The notes: generated by a model from the letters alone, not told the origin. Positions 46,801-54,971 are shown, counted from the stretch's first letter. The stretch: DNA of 56,720 bases from CAZJFC01 sp964545245 (GCA_964545245.1 CAZJFC010000004.1:1-56720), one strand, 5' to 3'. Made by a program: numbers and translations.

Positions 46801-48252
46801 ATGCATGTTGAAGAACCACTGTTAATTGAGCAATCAGTAAAGGGCCGCTTGGCTGTGGACTTGCCGCCGCTTACCAGTTTTAAAAACCGCACCGGTACTG
46901 AAACCCGTACCAGTATTGGCCTGCCGGAGGTTTCAGAACCTCAGGTAGTGCGTCATTTCGTTCGCCTTTCGCAGCAAAACTTCTCTATCGATACGAACTT
47001 CTACCCGCTAGGCTCCTGTACAATGAAGCATAACCCAAGGCTAAACGAGAAAATGGCTCGCCTGCCCGGCTTCAACGTCCACCCTATGCAACCGGAATCA
47101 ACGGTTCAGGGCGCACTGGAATTGATGCATGAGTTAGAAAATTACCTCGCCGAACTTACTGGCCTTCCTGGTATTACTCTAAACCCTGCCGCTGGCGCAC
47201 ATGGCGAAATGGCCGGGATTATGGTCATTCACAAAGCACATGAGGTAAAAGGCCGCCAGCGTAAAATTGTCCTAGTACCGGATAATGCGCATGGCACCAA
47301 CCCGGCAACTGCCGCAATGTGCGGATATGAAATTAAAACCATACAATCATTGCCAAACGGCCTTGTTGATATGGAAAAGTTTGAAGCGGCCCTTAATGAG
47401 GATGTTGCAGCTTTCATGCTTACAAACCCAAGCACAGTTGGGTTCTTTGACCCTAACGTCAAGATAATTGCTGATAAACTGCATAACGTTGGAGCATATT
47501 TCTATTGTGACGGCGCGAATTTCAACGCTATCGTTGGTAAGGTTAAACCATCAGATTTTGGCGTTGATGTCATGCACATCAACTTGCATAAAACCTTCTC
47601 TACCCCGCATGGCGGCGGTGGCCCCGGCTCTGGACCAATTGCGGTCAGTAAAGAACTTCAACCTTACCTCCCTGTTCCAAAAGTGGTCAAGGAAAATGGG
47701 GAATTTAAGCTAGTCCATGAAGACAAGAACTCAATTGGCCGCATGAAATCATATCAGGGGCACTTCGGAATGTATGTGCGTGCCCTGACCTATATGCTTT
47801 CCCATGGTGCTGACGGAATGCGCAAAGCCTCGGAAGATGCAGTTCTGAGCGCGAATTACGTGCTTGCGAGCCTGCGCGACAAATACCATGTACCATTCCC
47901 GGATTTCCACTGCATGCACGAATGCCTCCTGACCGATAAAACTCAAAAGGGCAAAGGCATAACCACTATGGATATTGCCAAAACCCTCATTGACCATGGA
48001 ATACACCCAATGACGGTATATTTCCCACTGGTTGTTCAGGGCGCAATGCTGATCGAACCAACGGAGTCCGAGCCAAAGGAAACGCTTGATGAATTCATCT
48101 CAATCATGCGCCGAATTGCCGATGAAGTCGAGGCCGGACGCGGGGAAGAATATCACTCCGCTCCTGTAAAAGCCCCCCGCAAACGTCTTGATGAGGTAAA
48201 AGCCGCACGGGAGCCTAAATTAACGTGGAATGAGCTAAAAACCCATAATTAA
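46801..48252 (+). CDS. gcvPB: glycine dehydrogenase (decarboxylating) subunit 2, split P-protein
   Basis: The 483-residue PLP-carrying beta subunit. NFSIDTNFYPLGSCTMKHNPR, LNPAAGAHGEMAGI, PDNAHGTNPATAAMCGY and the cofactor-lysine motif HINLHKTFSTPHGGGGPG are all present. It forms the P-protein tetramer with GcvPA. The start follows a weak ribosome site; no better upstream ATG exists in frame. It is separated from gcvPA by two unrelated genes yet on the same strand. Pairing with PA in one complex implies that the two parts must still be co-expressed. Confidence 0.96.
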   Translation: MHVEEPLLIEQSVKGRLAVDLPPLTSFKNRTGTETRTSIGLPEVSEPQVVRHFVRLSQQNFSIDTNFYPLGSCTMKHNPRLNEKMARLPGFNVHPMQPESTVQGALELMHELENYLAELTGLPGITLNPAAGAHGEMAGIMVIHKAHEVKGRQRKIVLVPDNAHGTNPATAAMCGYEIKTIQSLPNGLVDMEKFEAALNEDVAAFMLTNPSTVGFFDPNVKIIADKLHNVGAYFYCDGANFNAIVGKVKPSDFGVDVMHINLHKTFSTPHGGGGPGSGPIAVSKELQPYLPVPKVVKENGEFKLVHEDKNSIGRMKSYQGHFGMYVRALTYMLSHGADGMRKASEDAVLSANYVLASLRDKYHVPFPDFHCMHECLLTDKTQKGKGITTMDIAKTLIDHGIHPMTVYFPLVVQGAMLIEPTESEPKETLDEFISIMRRIADEVEAGRGEEYHSAPVKAPRKRLDEVKAAREPKLTWNELKTHN

Positions 48253-48309
48253 CTTATAATTAACTATAATGCTGTTAATCTCACGATGACAAACATTACT
48301 GGAGAACTT

Positions 48310-49062
48310 ATGGCACAAGCACAACAAAAAGACCAATCAAACAACCAGCCTTTATTCTTTCAGAATCCGGTTCCACTGCAAATCGATAAGCACGCGAAAT
48401 CTGGTCTCTCAAAAGAAATAAATTACAAATTCGCAAAAGATACTAACAGCGCCCCTGTTAACATTCAGGAATTTGGCCTGATTGCGAAGCACTATCCAAT
48501 TGTGTTTACTCCTGATGAAGTTTCTTCACCGGTAGCTGTATTAGGTCTGGAAAACTCAAAAAACCTTTATGTGAACAATAAAGGAGAATGGGAAAAAGAT
48601 ACTTATATCCCGGCCTATGCGCGCCGTTATCCTTTCGCCTTCACTGGTACAAATGATTCGCAGCTTGTGCTGTGCATTGATGAGGCTTCAGATCGTTACA
48701 AAGCCAGCGCAAACAAGGATGATGATAAATTCTTCAGCAATAAGGAACAGACAGAATTTACAAAATCCGCGCTTCAATATTGCGCTGATTATCACCGTGA
48801 CCAGAAAATAACGCTACAATTCACACAAGCATTAAAAGATAAAGGGTTACTAGTTACACGGCAGATTACTGCTACTGTTCCCGGACGTAAAGAGCCTGTT
48901 GTGCTTGGTGGTTTTTCCGTCATTGATGAAGAAAAACTGGCACAACTTGATGAACAGACAATTGTCAAGTGGTTCAGGAACGGTTTTCTGGCATTGATAA
49001 ACTTCCATTTTCTTTCAAGCTCAAACTGGCAGAATCTGGTTTCCCGTCTTTCAAAGAAATAG
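48310..49062 (+). CDS. SapC-family protein
   Basis: About 250 residues matching the SapC family: LIAKHYPIVFTPDE, VAVLGLE-x-x-K-N-L-Y-V, WEKDTYIPAYARRYPFAF and LDEQTIVKWFRNGFLALINFHFLSS are characteristic. The family occurs in many proteobacteria, often near outer-membrane uptake genes, but its biochemical role is not established as far as I know. The ATG at 48310 has GGAG 6 bases before it and is preferred over that at 48286. No signal peptide is seen. It follows gcvPB by 57 bases. Confidence 0.85.
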   Translation: MAQAQQKDQSNNQPLFFQNPVPLQIDKHAKSGLSKEINYKFAKDTNSAPVNIQEFGLIAKHYPIVFTPDEVSSPVAVLGLENSKNLYVNNKGEWEKDTYIPAYARRYPFAFTGTNDSQLVLCIDEASDRYKASANKDDDKFFSNKEQTEFTKSALQYCADYHRDQKITLQFTQALKDKGLLVTRQITATVPGRKEPVVLGGFSVIDEEKLAQLDEQTIVKWFRNGFLALINFHFLSSSNWQNLVSRLSKK

Positions 49063-49172
49063 CAGGGTAATCCTTTGTTTATTGGTTGTTTATGCAATTA
49101 TGGCGTTCATAAATCGAATTTTTATGCACCAGATGTTATATATAATGGGTCTTAATAACCAATGGAGAACCT

Positions 49173-49310
49173 ATGAAACTACTGAATTTAATGCTGATTG
49201 CTTCCCTTATTGCCGTTTCCGCGTGCAACACAATTGAAGGGGCAGGAAAAGACCTAAAGGCAGGTGGTGAAGCCGTAAAAGATACCGCGCGGGAAAACAA
49301 AAATTATTAA
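49173..49310 (+). CDS. entericidin-like small lipoprotein
   Basis: A 45-residue lipoprotein: MKLLNLMLIASLIAVSAC gives the lipoprotein signal with lipidated Cys at 18, followed by NTIEGAGKDLKAGGEAVKD, the typical entericidin A/B core. GGAG stands 5 bases before the ATG, and an intrinsic terminator follows 10 bases after the stop, so it is probably a monocistronic, well-expressed gene. Entericidins are membrane-active lipoproteins linked to stress and bacteriolysis in enterics; many alphaproteobacteria carry one such gene. Confidence 0.88.
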   Translation: MKLLNLMLIASLIAVSACNTIEGAGKDLKAGGEAVKDTARENKNY

Positions 49311-49320
49311 CCACCTTTTT

Positions 49321-49346
49321 AAGCCCCCTGCCGGGGGCTTTTTATT
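49321..49346 (+). terminator. intrinsic terminator after the entericidin-like gene
   Basis: AAGCCCCC (49321-49328) pairs perfectly with GGGGGCTT (49333-49340) around a 4-base loop and runs into TTTTTATT. This is a textbook rho-independent terminator. Confidence 0.93.
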
Positions 49347-49466
49347 ATAGCGATTAATAAAGTCTGCTAACTATTAGACAATTAATGTCATTATCAATAT
49401 ACTAACCCTTCATACGGATGAAAACTTTGCTGTTAATAGCAGCAGAATTAAGCAACAGGAAAAAAT

Positions 49467-49976
49467 ATGGCTCAGCATTATTATACCACCATAAAAAGCC
49501 CTCTGGGAGAGCTTTTACTGACATCAAATGGCAAAGAGATCACAGGGCTTTATACTAAAAAAGACTCACATTTTTTCCAAATCGCTAAATCAGGTATCAG
49601 GGAAAATAAGCCTTTTACCCAAGCCATTAAACAGCTTGATGAGTATTTTAACGGCAAACGCCATGAATTCGACCTGCCCATATCCGCGAATGGAACAGAG
49701 TTTCAGCAGAACGTATGGAAATCACTAAAAAAAATCGGTTATGGCAAAACAAAAAGCTATAGCGAACTTGCCAAATCAATTGGTAAGCCGAAAGCTTCAA
49801 GGGCAGTCGGCTCCGCGAATGGCAAAAACCCGCTTTGTATAATAATTCCCTGCCATAGGGTTATTAATTCCGACGGAGGGCTGGGTGGATATAACGGTGG
49901 AATACAAATAAAGAAATGGCTTTTAGAGCATGAGGCAAATAACTCTAACTCATCCGTATTTTACAAAGCCGGTTAG
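49467..49976 (+). CDS. ogt: methylated-DNA--[protein]-cysteine S-methyltransferase
   Basis: A 169-residue suicide repair protein that takes alkyl groups off O6-alkylguanine onto Cys129, seen in IIIPCHRVINSDGGLGGYNGG (split here as IIIPCHRV and GLGGYNGG). The helix-turn-helix part FQQNVWKSLKKIGYGKTKSYSELA and the Arg finger region ASRAVGSANGKNP are present. Only the short Ogt form is encoded; there is no Ada domain. AGGA precedes the ATG by 6 bases. Its 3' end converges on the fur remnant, just 6 bases away. Confidence 0.95.
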   Translation: MAQHYYTTIKSPLGELLLTSNGKEITGLYTKKDSHFFQIAKSGIRENKPFTQAIKQLDEYFNGKRHEFDLPISANGTEFQQNVWKSLKKIGYGKTKSYSELAKSIGKPKASRAVGSANGKNPLCIIIPCHRVINSDGGLGGYNGGIQIKKWLLEHEANNSNSSVFYKAG

Positions 49977-49982
49977 GTTATT

Positions 49983-50205
49983 TCATGAGCATGTATTGCA
50001 AATGCCGAAAATATTCACTTCGTGCTCGGCTTTTTTGAAGCCTTTGGGTAATTTAACATCTACCCCGCCACAGTCGATATCATACACTTTGTTACAACTA
50101 TTACATTTGAAATGATGATGATGGTGCTTGTCCTTAAGGCAAAAGCGCAATACATCACCCGGCAGTTTAACCTCTTCAAGTTTATCATCGTCCCTTAAAC
50201 GCTTA
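49983..50205 (-). pseudogene. 3' remnant of a Fur-family metalloregulator gene
   Basis: On the minus strand, from about 50205 to the TGA at 49985-49983, an open frame encodes LKRLRDDDKLEEVKLPG, then the Fur signature DKHHHHHFKCNSCNKVYDID, and ends KKAEHEVNIFGICNTCS. The two CxxC pairs and the His run identify the metal-binding C-terminal half of Fur/Zur/PerR. Everything before the YRTLKRL wing region is missing, and an in-frame stop lies directly upstream, where the truncated cas9 frame ends. The DNA-binding domain is therefore gone and the gene is dead. Confidence 0.88.
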
Positions 50206-51546
50206 AGCTATTTCACAAGCTTCATCATACCGTGCGCCATTCCTCATATACGGAATGATATTACCAATAGCTTTCAATGAAAGACGGGTGAATTTATCAA
50301 AGCTTATCCCCAGTACTGCATCAATAATTTCCTGCTTTATTCCCGCTTCTGCCAGTTTGGATTTTATATCATCATCATTTTTCTGCAAAGTGAGTTGGGA
50401 AGTAATAATATCCAGCTTCCTATGCTGTTGCTCAAGGCTGTGCCACTCAATATCACCAAGCTTATCAGTAACAGCTTTTTTTAGGGTTTGATAACCTTTC
50501 AGTTCAATATATTTGCCCTTTTCTGGGTCTTTATCTTTTTTGTACGAATAAACCAGCCCCGGTGCCTTGAACTTTTCATCATTTCCAAGCGCAAGCCAAT
50601 TTCTTAACTGGGAGAATTTTATATCTTTCTTTTTGTGCGCTTCATTAAAAACAAGCTCCCTTTCTTCTTCATCCAACCCCCTTTCCTTACCGAACTTATC
50701 AACTATGCGCAGGTTATTTATTTTGGTTAATAATACAAAAACCTCGGATGAATAGGAATGTTTTGCCGCGCGTTTTTCGTTTTGCTCAAATTCGCAAAAA
50801 CCAACCATTTTATCCACAGAACGGATGGGAATCTGCCTGAAGGCATAGTGTTTGAATTCGTTTTTCAGGCTATCCGAAGCTTGTTGGTTGCCGAATTTAC
50901 GTTGTTCCTCAAAAATTATATCCACTTCCCTTTCCAGCATATCACGGGAAATGCTGTTTATATAACTACCAGCTTTGTTGCGCTTGTTATCTGAAAAACG
51001 GGGGTGCCTGAACAGCATTTCGCCTGCTGTCCGGTATACAACCCCATTATCGCCCATTTCCAGCAATGACTCGTTTGTCTCAATCCCACTTAGTAGCTTC
51101 CCTTCGGTTTTATTGGCGCGTAACTTTTCAGTTTCCGCTTTGCTATTGCTCCGGAACCCACGCCTTTTTGCTATATGCGTAAGAACCCTTGCAAATTCTT
51201 TACCGCTCAACTTGCGCTGCAACGCTTCATAACGCAATTCCCATGGTGACAGCACCTCATCACCGGTTATATACAAATTATCTAATTCCCCTTCTGTGAT
51301 AACACCATGTCCTACAAAAAGTTGGCGAATTTTACCAAGGCGTTGTGCCTTCCTTCTAATTAACCGCCTGACAAGCCTTTTGGTACGCCGTGGCGCGGCA
51401 AGCGATTCCCCTGTTTTTGGCTCTTCCGCTTTTGTGAAACATCTGACGCCAGAGCCTACAATTTGTGAATTTGCGTTATCAATGACCGACCAGCCTAAAG
51501 AGGCTATGCCAATATCCAGTCCAAGAATTTTCTGCGCTTTTGCCAT
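50203..51546 (-). pseudogene. cas9: 5' fragment of a type II-C-like cas9
   Basis: A 447-codon open frame. It begins with RuvC-I (KILGLDIGIASLGWSVID, catalytic Asp11), then the arginine-rich bridge helix (RRTKRLVRRLIRRKAQRLG, about 53-75), then a recognition lobe with LTHIAKRRGFRSNSKAE and ending FTRLSLKAIGNIIPYMRNG-ARYDEAC. The last segment matches the end of the REC lobe in NmCas9-type proteins. A full protein is about 1000-1100 residues; RuvC-II, HNH, RuvC-III and the PAM-interacting domain are absent, so it cannot cleave DNA. The frame is otherwise intact. Its stop falls at a junction with a fur remnant, implying a deletion. No cas1 or cas2 is present. Non-cleaving activity is conceivable, not shown. 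Confidence 0.9.
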
Positions 51547-51574
51547 AACCTTAACTTAAAATTGAGAATCATGG

Positions 51575-51602
51575 TTGACAAGAAAAAAATATAAAAGATA
51601 AT
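51575..51602 (+). promoter_or_regulatory. promoter of the tracrRNA gene
   Basis: TTGACA at 51575-51580 is a perfect -35 box. GATAAT at 51597-51602 (16-bp spacer) or ATAATA at 51598-51603 (17-bp spacer) serves as -10. The predicted start is about 51609, exactly where the anti-repeat begins. This strong promoter diverges from the cas9 fragment. Confidence 0.8.
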
Positions 51603-51608
51603 AGGCTA

Positions 51609-51700
51609 GTTGTAGCTTAAAGCTGTGGGAGCCGTTGCTATAATAAGAGTTTATCTCGTAAGGTATGCCCCTCGCTGCAAAGTGTAGGGGTATCCTTTTT
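51609..51700 (+). ncRNA. tracrRNA of a type II-C-like CRISPR system
   Basis: The predicted 90-odd-base RNA begins with an anti-repeat (51609-51644) that starts GTTGTAGC and ends GAGCCGTTGCTATAATAAG. The latter closely resembles the Neisseria tracrRNA segment GAACCGTTGCTACAATAAGG. A small hairpin (GAG/CTC, about 51647-51657) and a terminator hairpin with T-run follow. Position beside cas9, promoter and terminator all support the call. The cognate repeat predicted from it would contain the complement of GTTGTAGC at one end; no such repeat or array was seen in the window. The RNA is thus an orphan whose Cas9 partner is truncated. Confidence 0.85.
51665..51700 (+). terminator. terminator of the tracrRNA gene
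   Basis: ATGCCCCT (51665-51672) pairs with AGGGGTAT (51686-51693, one G-U pair), followed by CCTTTTT. Family II-C tracrRNAs usually end in such a hairpin. It may also stop transcription running toward the convergent endonuclease gene. Confidence 0.82.
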
Positions 51701-51722
51701 GAACTATGCTCCGTATCAATCC

Positions 51723-52466
51723 CTATAGTTCGCCCGCTAGTTTTTTGATGATAGCGGCTTCTGAAAGTTCTTTTATAGTTTTTTCCAGCAGTTCCGTCCC
51801 ATCAAATTCTACCGCGACGGATGCAAGGGCTTGGCTTAGCTCAAAATAAAAACCTTTATCACCCGTAAGCCTGTGCCAAAATTCTTGGCCAATATACACG
51901 GGATAATGATATTTATTTTCTATCGCAAGGAAATGCCCACTTAATTCATGGCGTTCCCCATACAATACCCCAACTATTAAGTCATCAATGTTGACTTTGA
52001 TGTTATTGGTACGTGCTAGGTTCTTTAGTTTTTTAAAATGGTTATCTATAACTTCAACACCACCAGAGTTAATATTGTTGGGACCTGCTTTTAGCTGGCA
52101 ATATTTTTTCCTGCCATCAATTTGGTCAATAAATTCTATATCCATACCAGCGCCAATGCTGCCCATGGCTTCATTGCCGATAGCACCTTTAAGGTACGGG
52201 ATAAATTTTTGTAAGTTTGTGCCTAGGGAAGTAGTGATAGATGTACCAAGTACACGCGGGTAAATAAGTGCCTTTGCAATGCCTTCCGGGTCGTTTTTTC
52301 CCGTCAAGAACCGGGCGAGGTAATTTACAAGGAATGGGTTGATGTTAAATTCATCTGGGTTAGAAAGCTTGGCCGTATTTTTAATATGGTTTACCGCAAT
52401 CGTTTCACGCAACCATGTCTTGGCTGCATCTAAAATAATTTTTTTATCAATTTTATTCTTCGTCAT
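51723..52466 (-). CDS. type II restriction endonuclease, EcoO109I/PmeII-like
   Basis: A 247-residue nuclease. NINPFLVNYLARFL, ALIYPRVLGTS, the PD-(D/E)XK-like core GMDIEFIDQIDGRKKYCQLKAG (D109, D114 and QLK at 124-126; split here as GMDIEFID and YCQLKAG), DDLIVGVLYGERHELSGHF and YIGQEFWHRLTGD follow the order of EcoO109I. That enzyme cuts RGGNCCY; the target of this one cannot be read from sequence. The gene is divergent from a cytosine-5 methyltransferase with 87 bp between starts, the expected layout of a controlled restriction-modification pair. It appears intact. Confidence 0.82.
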   Translation of the reverse strand: MTKNKIDKKIILDAAKTWLRETIAVNHIKNTAKLSNPDEFNINPFLVNYLARFLTGKNDPEGIAKALIYPRVLGTSITTSLGTNLQKFIPYLKGAIGNEAMGSIGAGMDIEFIDQIDGRKKYCQLKAGPNNINSGGVEVIDNHFKKLKNLARTNNIKVNIDDLIVGVLYGERHELSGHFLAIENKYHYPVYIGQEFWHRLTGDKGFYFELSQALASVAVEFDGTELLEKTIKELSEAAIIKKLAGEL

Positions 52467-52506
52467 TGGATAAACCTAATTGCATTTCTATAGTAACCAT
52501 TGTAAA

Positions 52507-52537
52507 GTTTGATAATGTTTTTAGCCTTTAATCAAAC
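52507..52537. promoter_or_regulatory. inverted repeat in the restriction-modification control region
   Basis: GTTTGAT (52507-52513) and ATCAAAC (52531-52537) are perfect complements around a 17-base spacer, centred in the 87-bp gap between endonuclease and methyltransferase. It is a candidate operator for the helix-turn-helix at the start of the methyltransferase, which could repress one or both genes. Confidence 0.5.
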
Positions 52538-52553
52538 AAAATTCAAGTAGGTT

Positions 52554-53861
52554 ATGGAAAAACTCTATACTGTTGCACAGGTCGCTGACCTCTTATCCGT
52601 ATCAAAGCAAACAGTAAGGAACTGGGATGTTACCGGCAAATTAAAAGCAGTCCGGCATCCAGTAAATGGTTATAGGCTCTATTCCGAAAAAGATGTTTTT
52701 GCATTAGACAAAGAAGGTGTGTTGACTGGCCGCGATTTGCCTGCGCAGGAAAAACCAAGCCATGATTACCGCGTTATAGAATTGTTTGCGGGCGCAGGTG
52801 GCCTTGCCCTCGGCTTAGAAAAAGCTGGCCTGTCATCATTAATGCTCAATGAAATTGACCGCCATGCTTGCAAAACGTTACGTTTCAACCGCCCACATTG
52901 GAATGTGGTTGAAGGTGATGTGCAGCAAATTGATTTTACCCCTTACCGGGGCAAAGCTGAAATTGTTGCAGGTGGTTTCCCTTGCCAATCATTTAGCTAT
53001 GCCGGGAAAAAATTAGGTTTGGAAGATGCGCGTGGTACAATGTTTTATGAATTTGCCCGTGCCGTCAAAGAAATCCAACCCCTAATTTGCATTGGTGAAA
53101 ATGTACGCGGCCTGCTCAAGCATGATAATGGCCGGACTATTGAAGGTATGGTATCTATCCTTGATGAGTTGGGTTACCGGGTATTACCGCCCCGTGTCCT
53201 CAAAGCAATTTTCCACCGTGTGCCGCAAAAAAGGGAACGCCTGCTGATTGTAGGCATCAGGAAAGATGCAGCTATAAATTATGAATTCCCACGGGCGCAC
53301 AAAGAACATTACACACTGGCTGATGCGCTTAAAGCTGGCAGGCTATTCCCGCAAGACGTTCCTGCGTCTGCTGGCATGGCTTATGCAAAACGCAAAGCAG
53401 AAATACTAAAACACGTTCCCCAAGGTGGTTACTGGCGTGATTTGCCACTAAACCTGCAAAAAGAATATATGCTAAAAAGCTTTTATTTAGGTGGCGGTAA
53501 AACAGGAATGGCTAGGCGTATGAGTTGGGATGAGGCTTGCCTGACATTGACTTGTAGCCCAGCACAAAAACAAACAGAGCGTTGCCACCCCGATGAAACC
53601 CGCCCATTTACAGTAAAGGAATATGCGCGTATCCAAACTTTCCCGGATGATTGGCAATTTGCTGGCCCTATAACTTCACAGTACAAACAGATTGGCAATG
53701 CTGTACCAGTCAATATGGCAGAGGAAATAGGCCATACCCTTGTAAAAGCCCTTAATGATTATTTTGCCAATAAACCCCTTACTGGCAGCAAAAGTGGTTA
53801 CAAGGTTGCGCCCCGCAAATATAAAGAACCACGCTTTGAGCGCATCAAAGCAAGCGCCTAG
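52554..53861 (+). CDS. DNA (cytosine-5) methyltransferase with N-terminal HTH
   Basis: A 435-residue enzyme. Residues 4-48 form a MerR/excisionase-like helix-turn-helix (YTVAQVADLLSVSKQTVRNW, then NGYRLYSEKDV). From about 72 the m5C methyltransferase follows: motif I ELFAGAGGLALGLEKAG, motif IV GGFPCQSFSYAG with catalytic Cys144, motif VI GENVRGLL, motif VIII VPQKRERLLIVGIR, motif X KQIGNAVPVNMA. All catalytic motifs are present. HTH-fused m5C enzymes such as M.SsoII and M.EcoRII repress their own promoters, so the same is likely here through the repeat at 52507-52537. It protects DNA from the divergent endonuclease. A Vsr gene follows 12 bases downstream. Confidence 0.93.
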   Translation: MEKLYTVAQVADLLSVSKQTVRNWDVTGKLKAVRHPVNGYRLYSEKDVFALDKEGVLTGRDLPAQEKPSHDYRVIELFAGAGGLALGLEKAGLSSLMLNEIDRHACKTLRFNRPHWNVVEGDVQQIDFTPYRGKAEIVAGGFPCQSFSYAGKKLGLEDARGTMFYEFARAVKEIQPLICIGENVRGLLKHDNGRTIEGMVSILDELGYRVLPPRVLKAIFHRVPQKRERLLIVGIRKDAAINYEFPRAHKEHYTLADALKAGRLFPQDVPASAGMAYAKRKAEILKHVPQGGYWRDLPLNLQKEYMLKSFYLGGGKTGMARRMSWDEACLTLTCSPAQKQTERCHPDETRPFTVKEYARIQTFPDDWQFAGPITSQYKQIGNAVPVNMAEEIGHTLVKALNDYFANKPLTGSKSGYKVAPRKYKEPRFERIKASA

Positions 53862-53873
53862 TGGTAAGGATGC

Positions 53874-54353
53874 ATGGCAGACAATGCATTCAAAAAAGCT
53901 GGATATAAAACAACAAAAGAGCGTAGCCGCATTATGGCTACCATACGTTCGTCCAACACTAAGCCTGAATTCATTGTAAGGCGGTTGCTACACCAGCATG
54001 GTTACCGCTACCGGCTGCATTATAAGAAAGCACCGGGAAGCCCAGACCTTGCTTTAACTAAGCAGAAAATTGCTATTTTTGTGAATGGCTGTTTTTGGCA
54101 TTACCACGGCTGCCATATTTCCCATGTCCCCAAAAGCAATTCCGCTTTCTGGCAGGCAAAAATTAAACGTAACCTTGACCGCGATAAAAGAAGTATTGAT
54201 GCATTGTTTGCTATGGGCTGGCGTGTATTGATTATTTGGGAATGCTCTTTGATGACCAATTCAAAATTGGATGAGCAAGACCTGCTGTCTAAAATTCAGG
54301 GTTTTATAAATAGCTCCAAACAGGGTGATGTAATCGGCGGTTCCAAGCCATAA
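53874..54353 (+). CDS. vsr: very short patch repair endonuclease (Vsr)
   Basis: A 159-residue mismatch endonuclease that nicks at T:G pairs formed when 5-methylcytosine deaminates. RSRIMATIRSSNTKPEFIVR, catalytic Asp58 in APGSPDLAL, VNGCFWHYHGC (zinc and catalytic His), NLDRDKRSIDAL and GWRVLIIWEC all fit Vsr. It lies 12 bases after the methyltransferase stop with AAGGA before its ATG, so it is co-expressed and presumably tuned to the same target site. It is full length. Confidence 0.95.
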   Translation: MADNAFKKAGYKTTKERSRIMATIRSSNTKPEFIVRRLLHQHGYRYRLHYKKAPGSPDLALTKQKIAIFVNGCFWHYHGCHISHVPKSNSAFWQAKIKRNLDRDKRSIDALFAMGWRVLIIWECSLMTNSKLDEQDLLSKIQGFINSSKQGDVIGGSKP

Positions 54354-54354
54354 T

Positions 54355-54402
54355 ATACGGTATCGCATACCGTATGGCATACCCTATCCGATACCGTATC
54401 CG
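54355..54402 (+). repeat. four iteron-like 12-bp repeats
   Basis: Near-palindromic 9-mers start at 54355 (ATACGGTAT), 54367 (ATACCGTAT), 54379 (ATACCCTAT) and 54391 (ATACCGTAT), at exactly 12-bp steps. They begin one base after the vsr stop and are followed by an AT-rich stretch (about 54410-54480). Such phased arrays typically bind a replication initiator or a repressor. They mark the border between the restriction-modification genes and the replication module. Confidence 0.8.
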
Positions 54403-54514
54403 TCATTGCAAACTTGCCAATACATTGAAATAATTGATAAATTCCTTTTTATTCGGATATTTACCGCTATAATTAAACCCAGCAGAAAGCAGTAACGAAT
54501 GAAGGATGTAACGG

Positions 54515-54919
54515 ATGGCGCAAGGCGCATTCCATAGACTTAAACGCGAGATGTTCGCCCCAGTTGGATGGGTGGAATATTCGCCCACAACACGGCAGGT
54601 TTTGCTGAATGATAACCGCGTACTCGCCCGGCTGAATTTCAACGGCCAGAATGATTTAGTGTTCAGCTACATCTACGAAAACCCAAACCGCATTATCACG
54701 CTGGATGAAATTGAGGCCAACGCCACCCGCGAGCCGCTGAGGAAAAACCTGCACGAATTTATCCGTGCATTTGGTTTTTCTGGTTATCTGCGCCAATTTT
54801 TCTTCGATGTAACCAAACAAGCTATCCAGTTCCGCCCGGAAGTTTTTTATGCAGACATCCCGCCTAATTTCTACTGGATACTACAAGACCCCACACTGAA
54901 GTTTGATGAAGTCTTCTGA
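54515..54919 (+). CDS. uncharacterised 134-residue protein, first gene of the replication module
   Basis: No family is recognised. The protein is soluble, with charged N-terminus (AQGAFHRLKREMF), a likely beta segment (VGWVEYSPTTRQVLLND), then LVFSYIYENPNRIITLDEIEA, which reads like the helix-turn-helix of a winged-helix domain, and an aromatic C-terminal part (FYWILQDPTLKFDEVF). AAGGA lies about 8 bases before the ATG. It stands first downstream of the iteron-like repeats, so a DNA-binding control role is a reasonable but unproven guess. Confidence 0.6.
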   Translation: MAQGAFHRLKREMFAPVGWVEYSPTTRQVLLNDNRVLARLNFNGQNDLVFSYIYENPNRIITLDEIEANATREPLRKNLHEFIRAFGFSGYLRQFFFDVTKQAIQFRPEVFYADIPPNFYWILQDPTLKFDEVF

Positions 54920-54971
54920 AATCTTATGACGCTGCTGCGACAGCGCATCCATGCCCCGCTAAATTTATGGC

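Noticed and set aside
51547..51722. A residual CRISPR repeat-spacer unit beside cas9
   Set aside because: The region is fully explained by tracrRNA promoter, anti-repeat and terminator; no second copy of the anti-repeat sequence was found.
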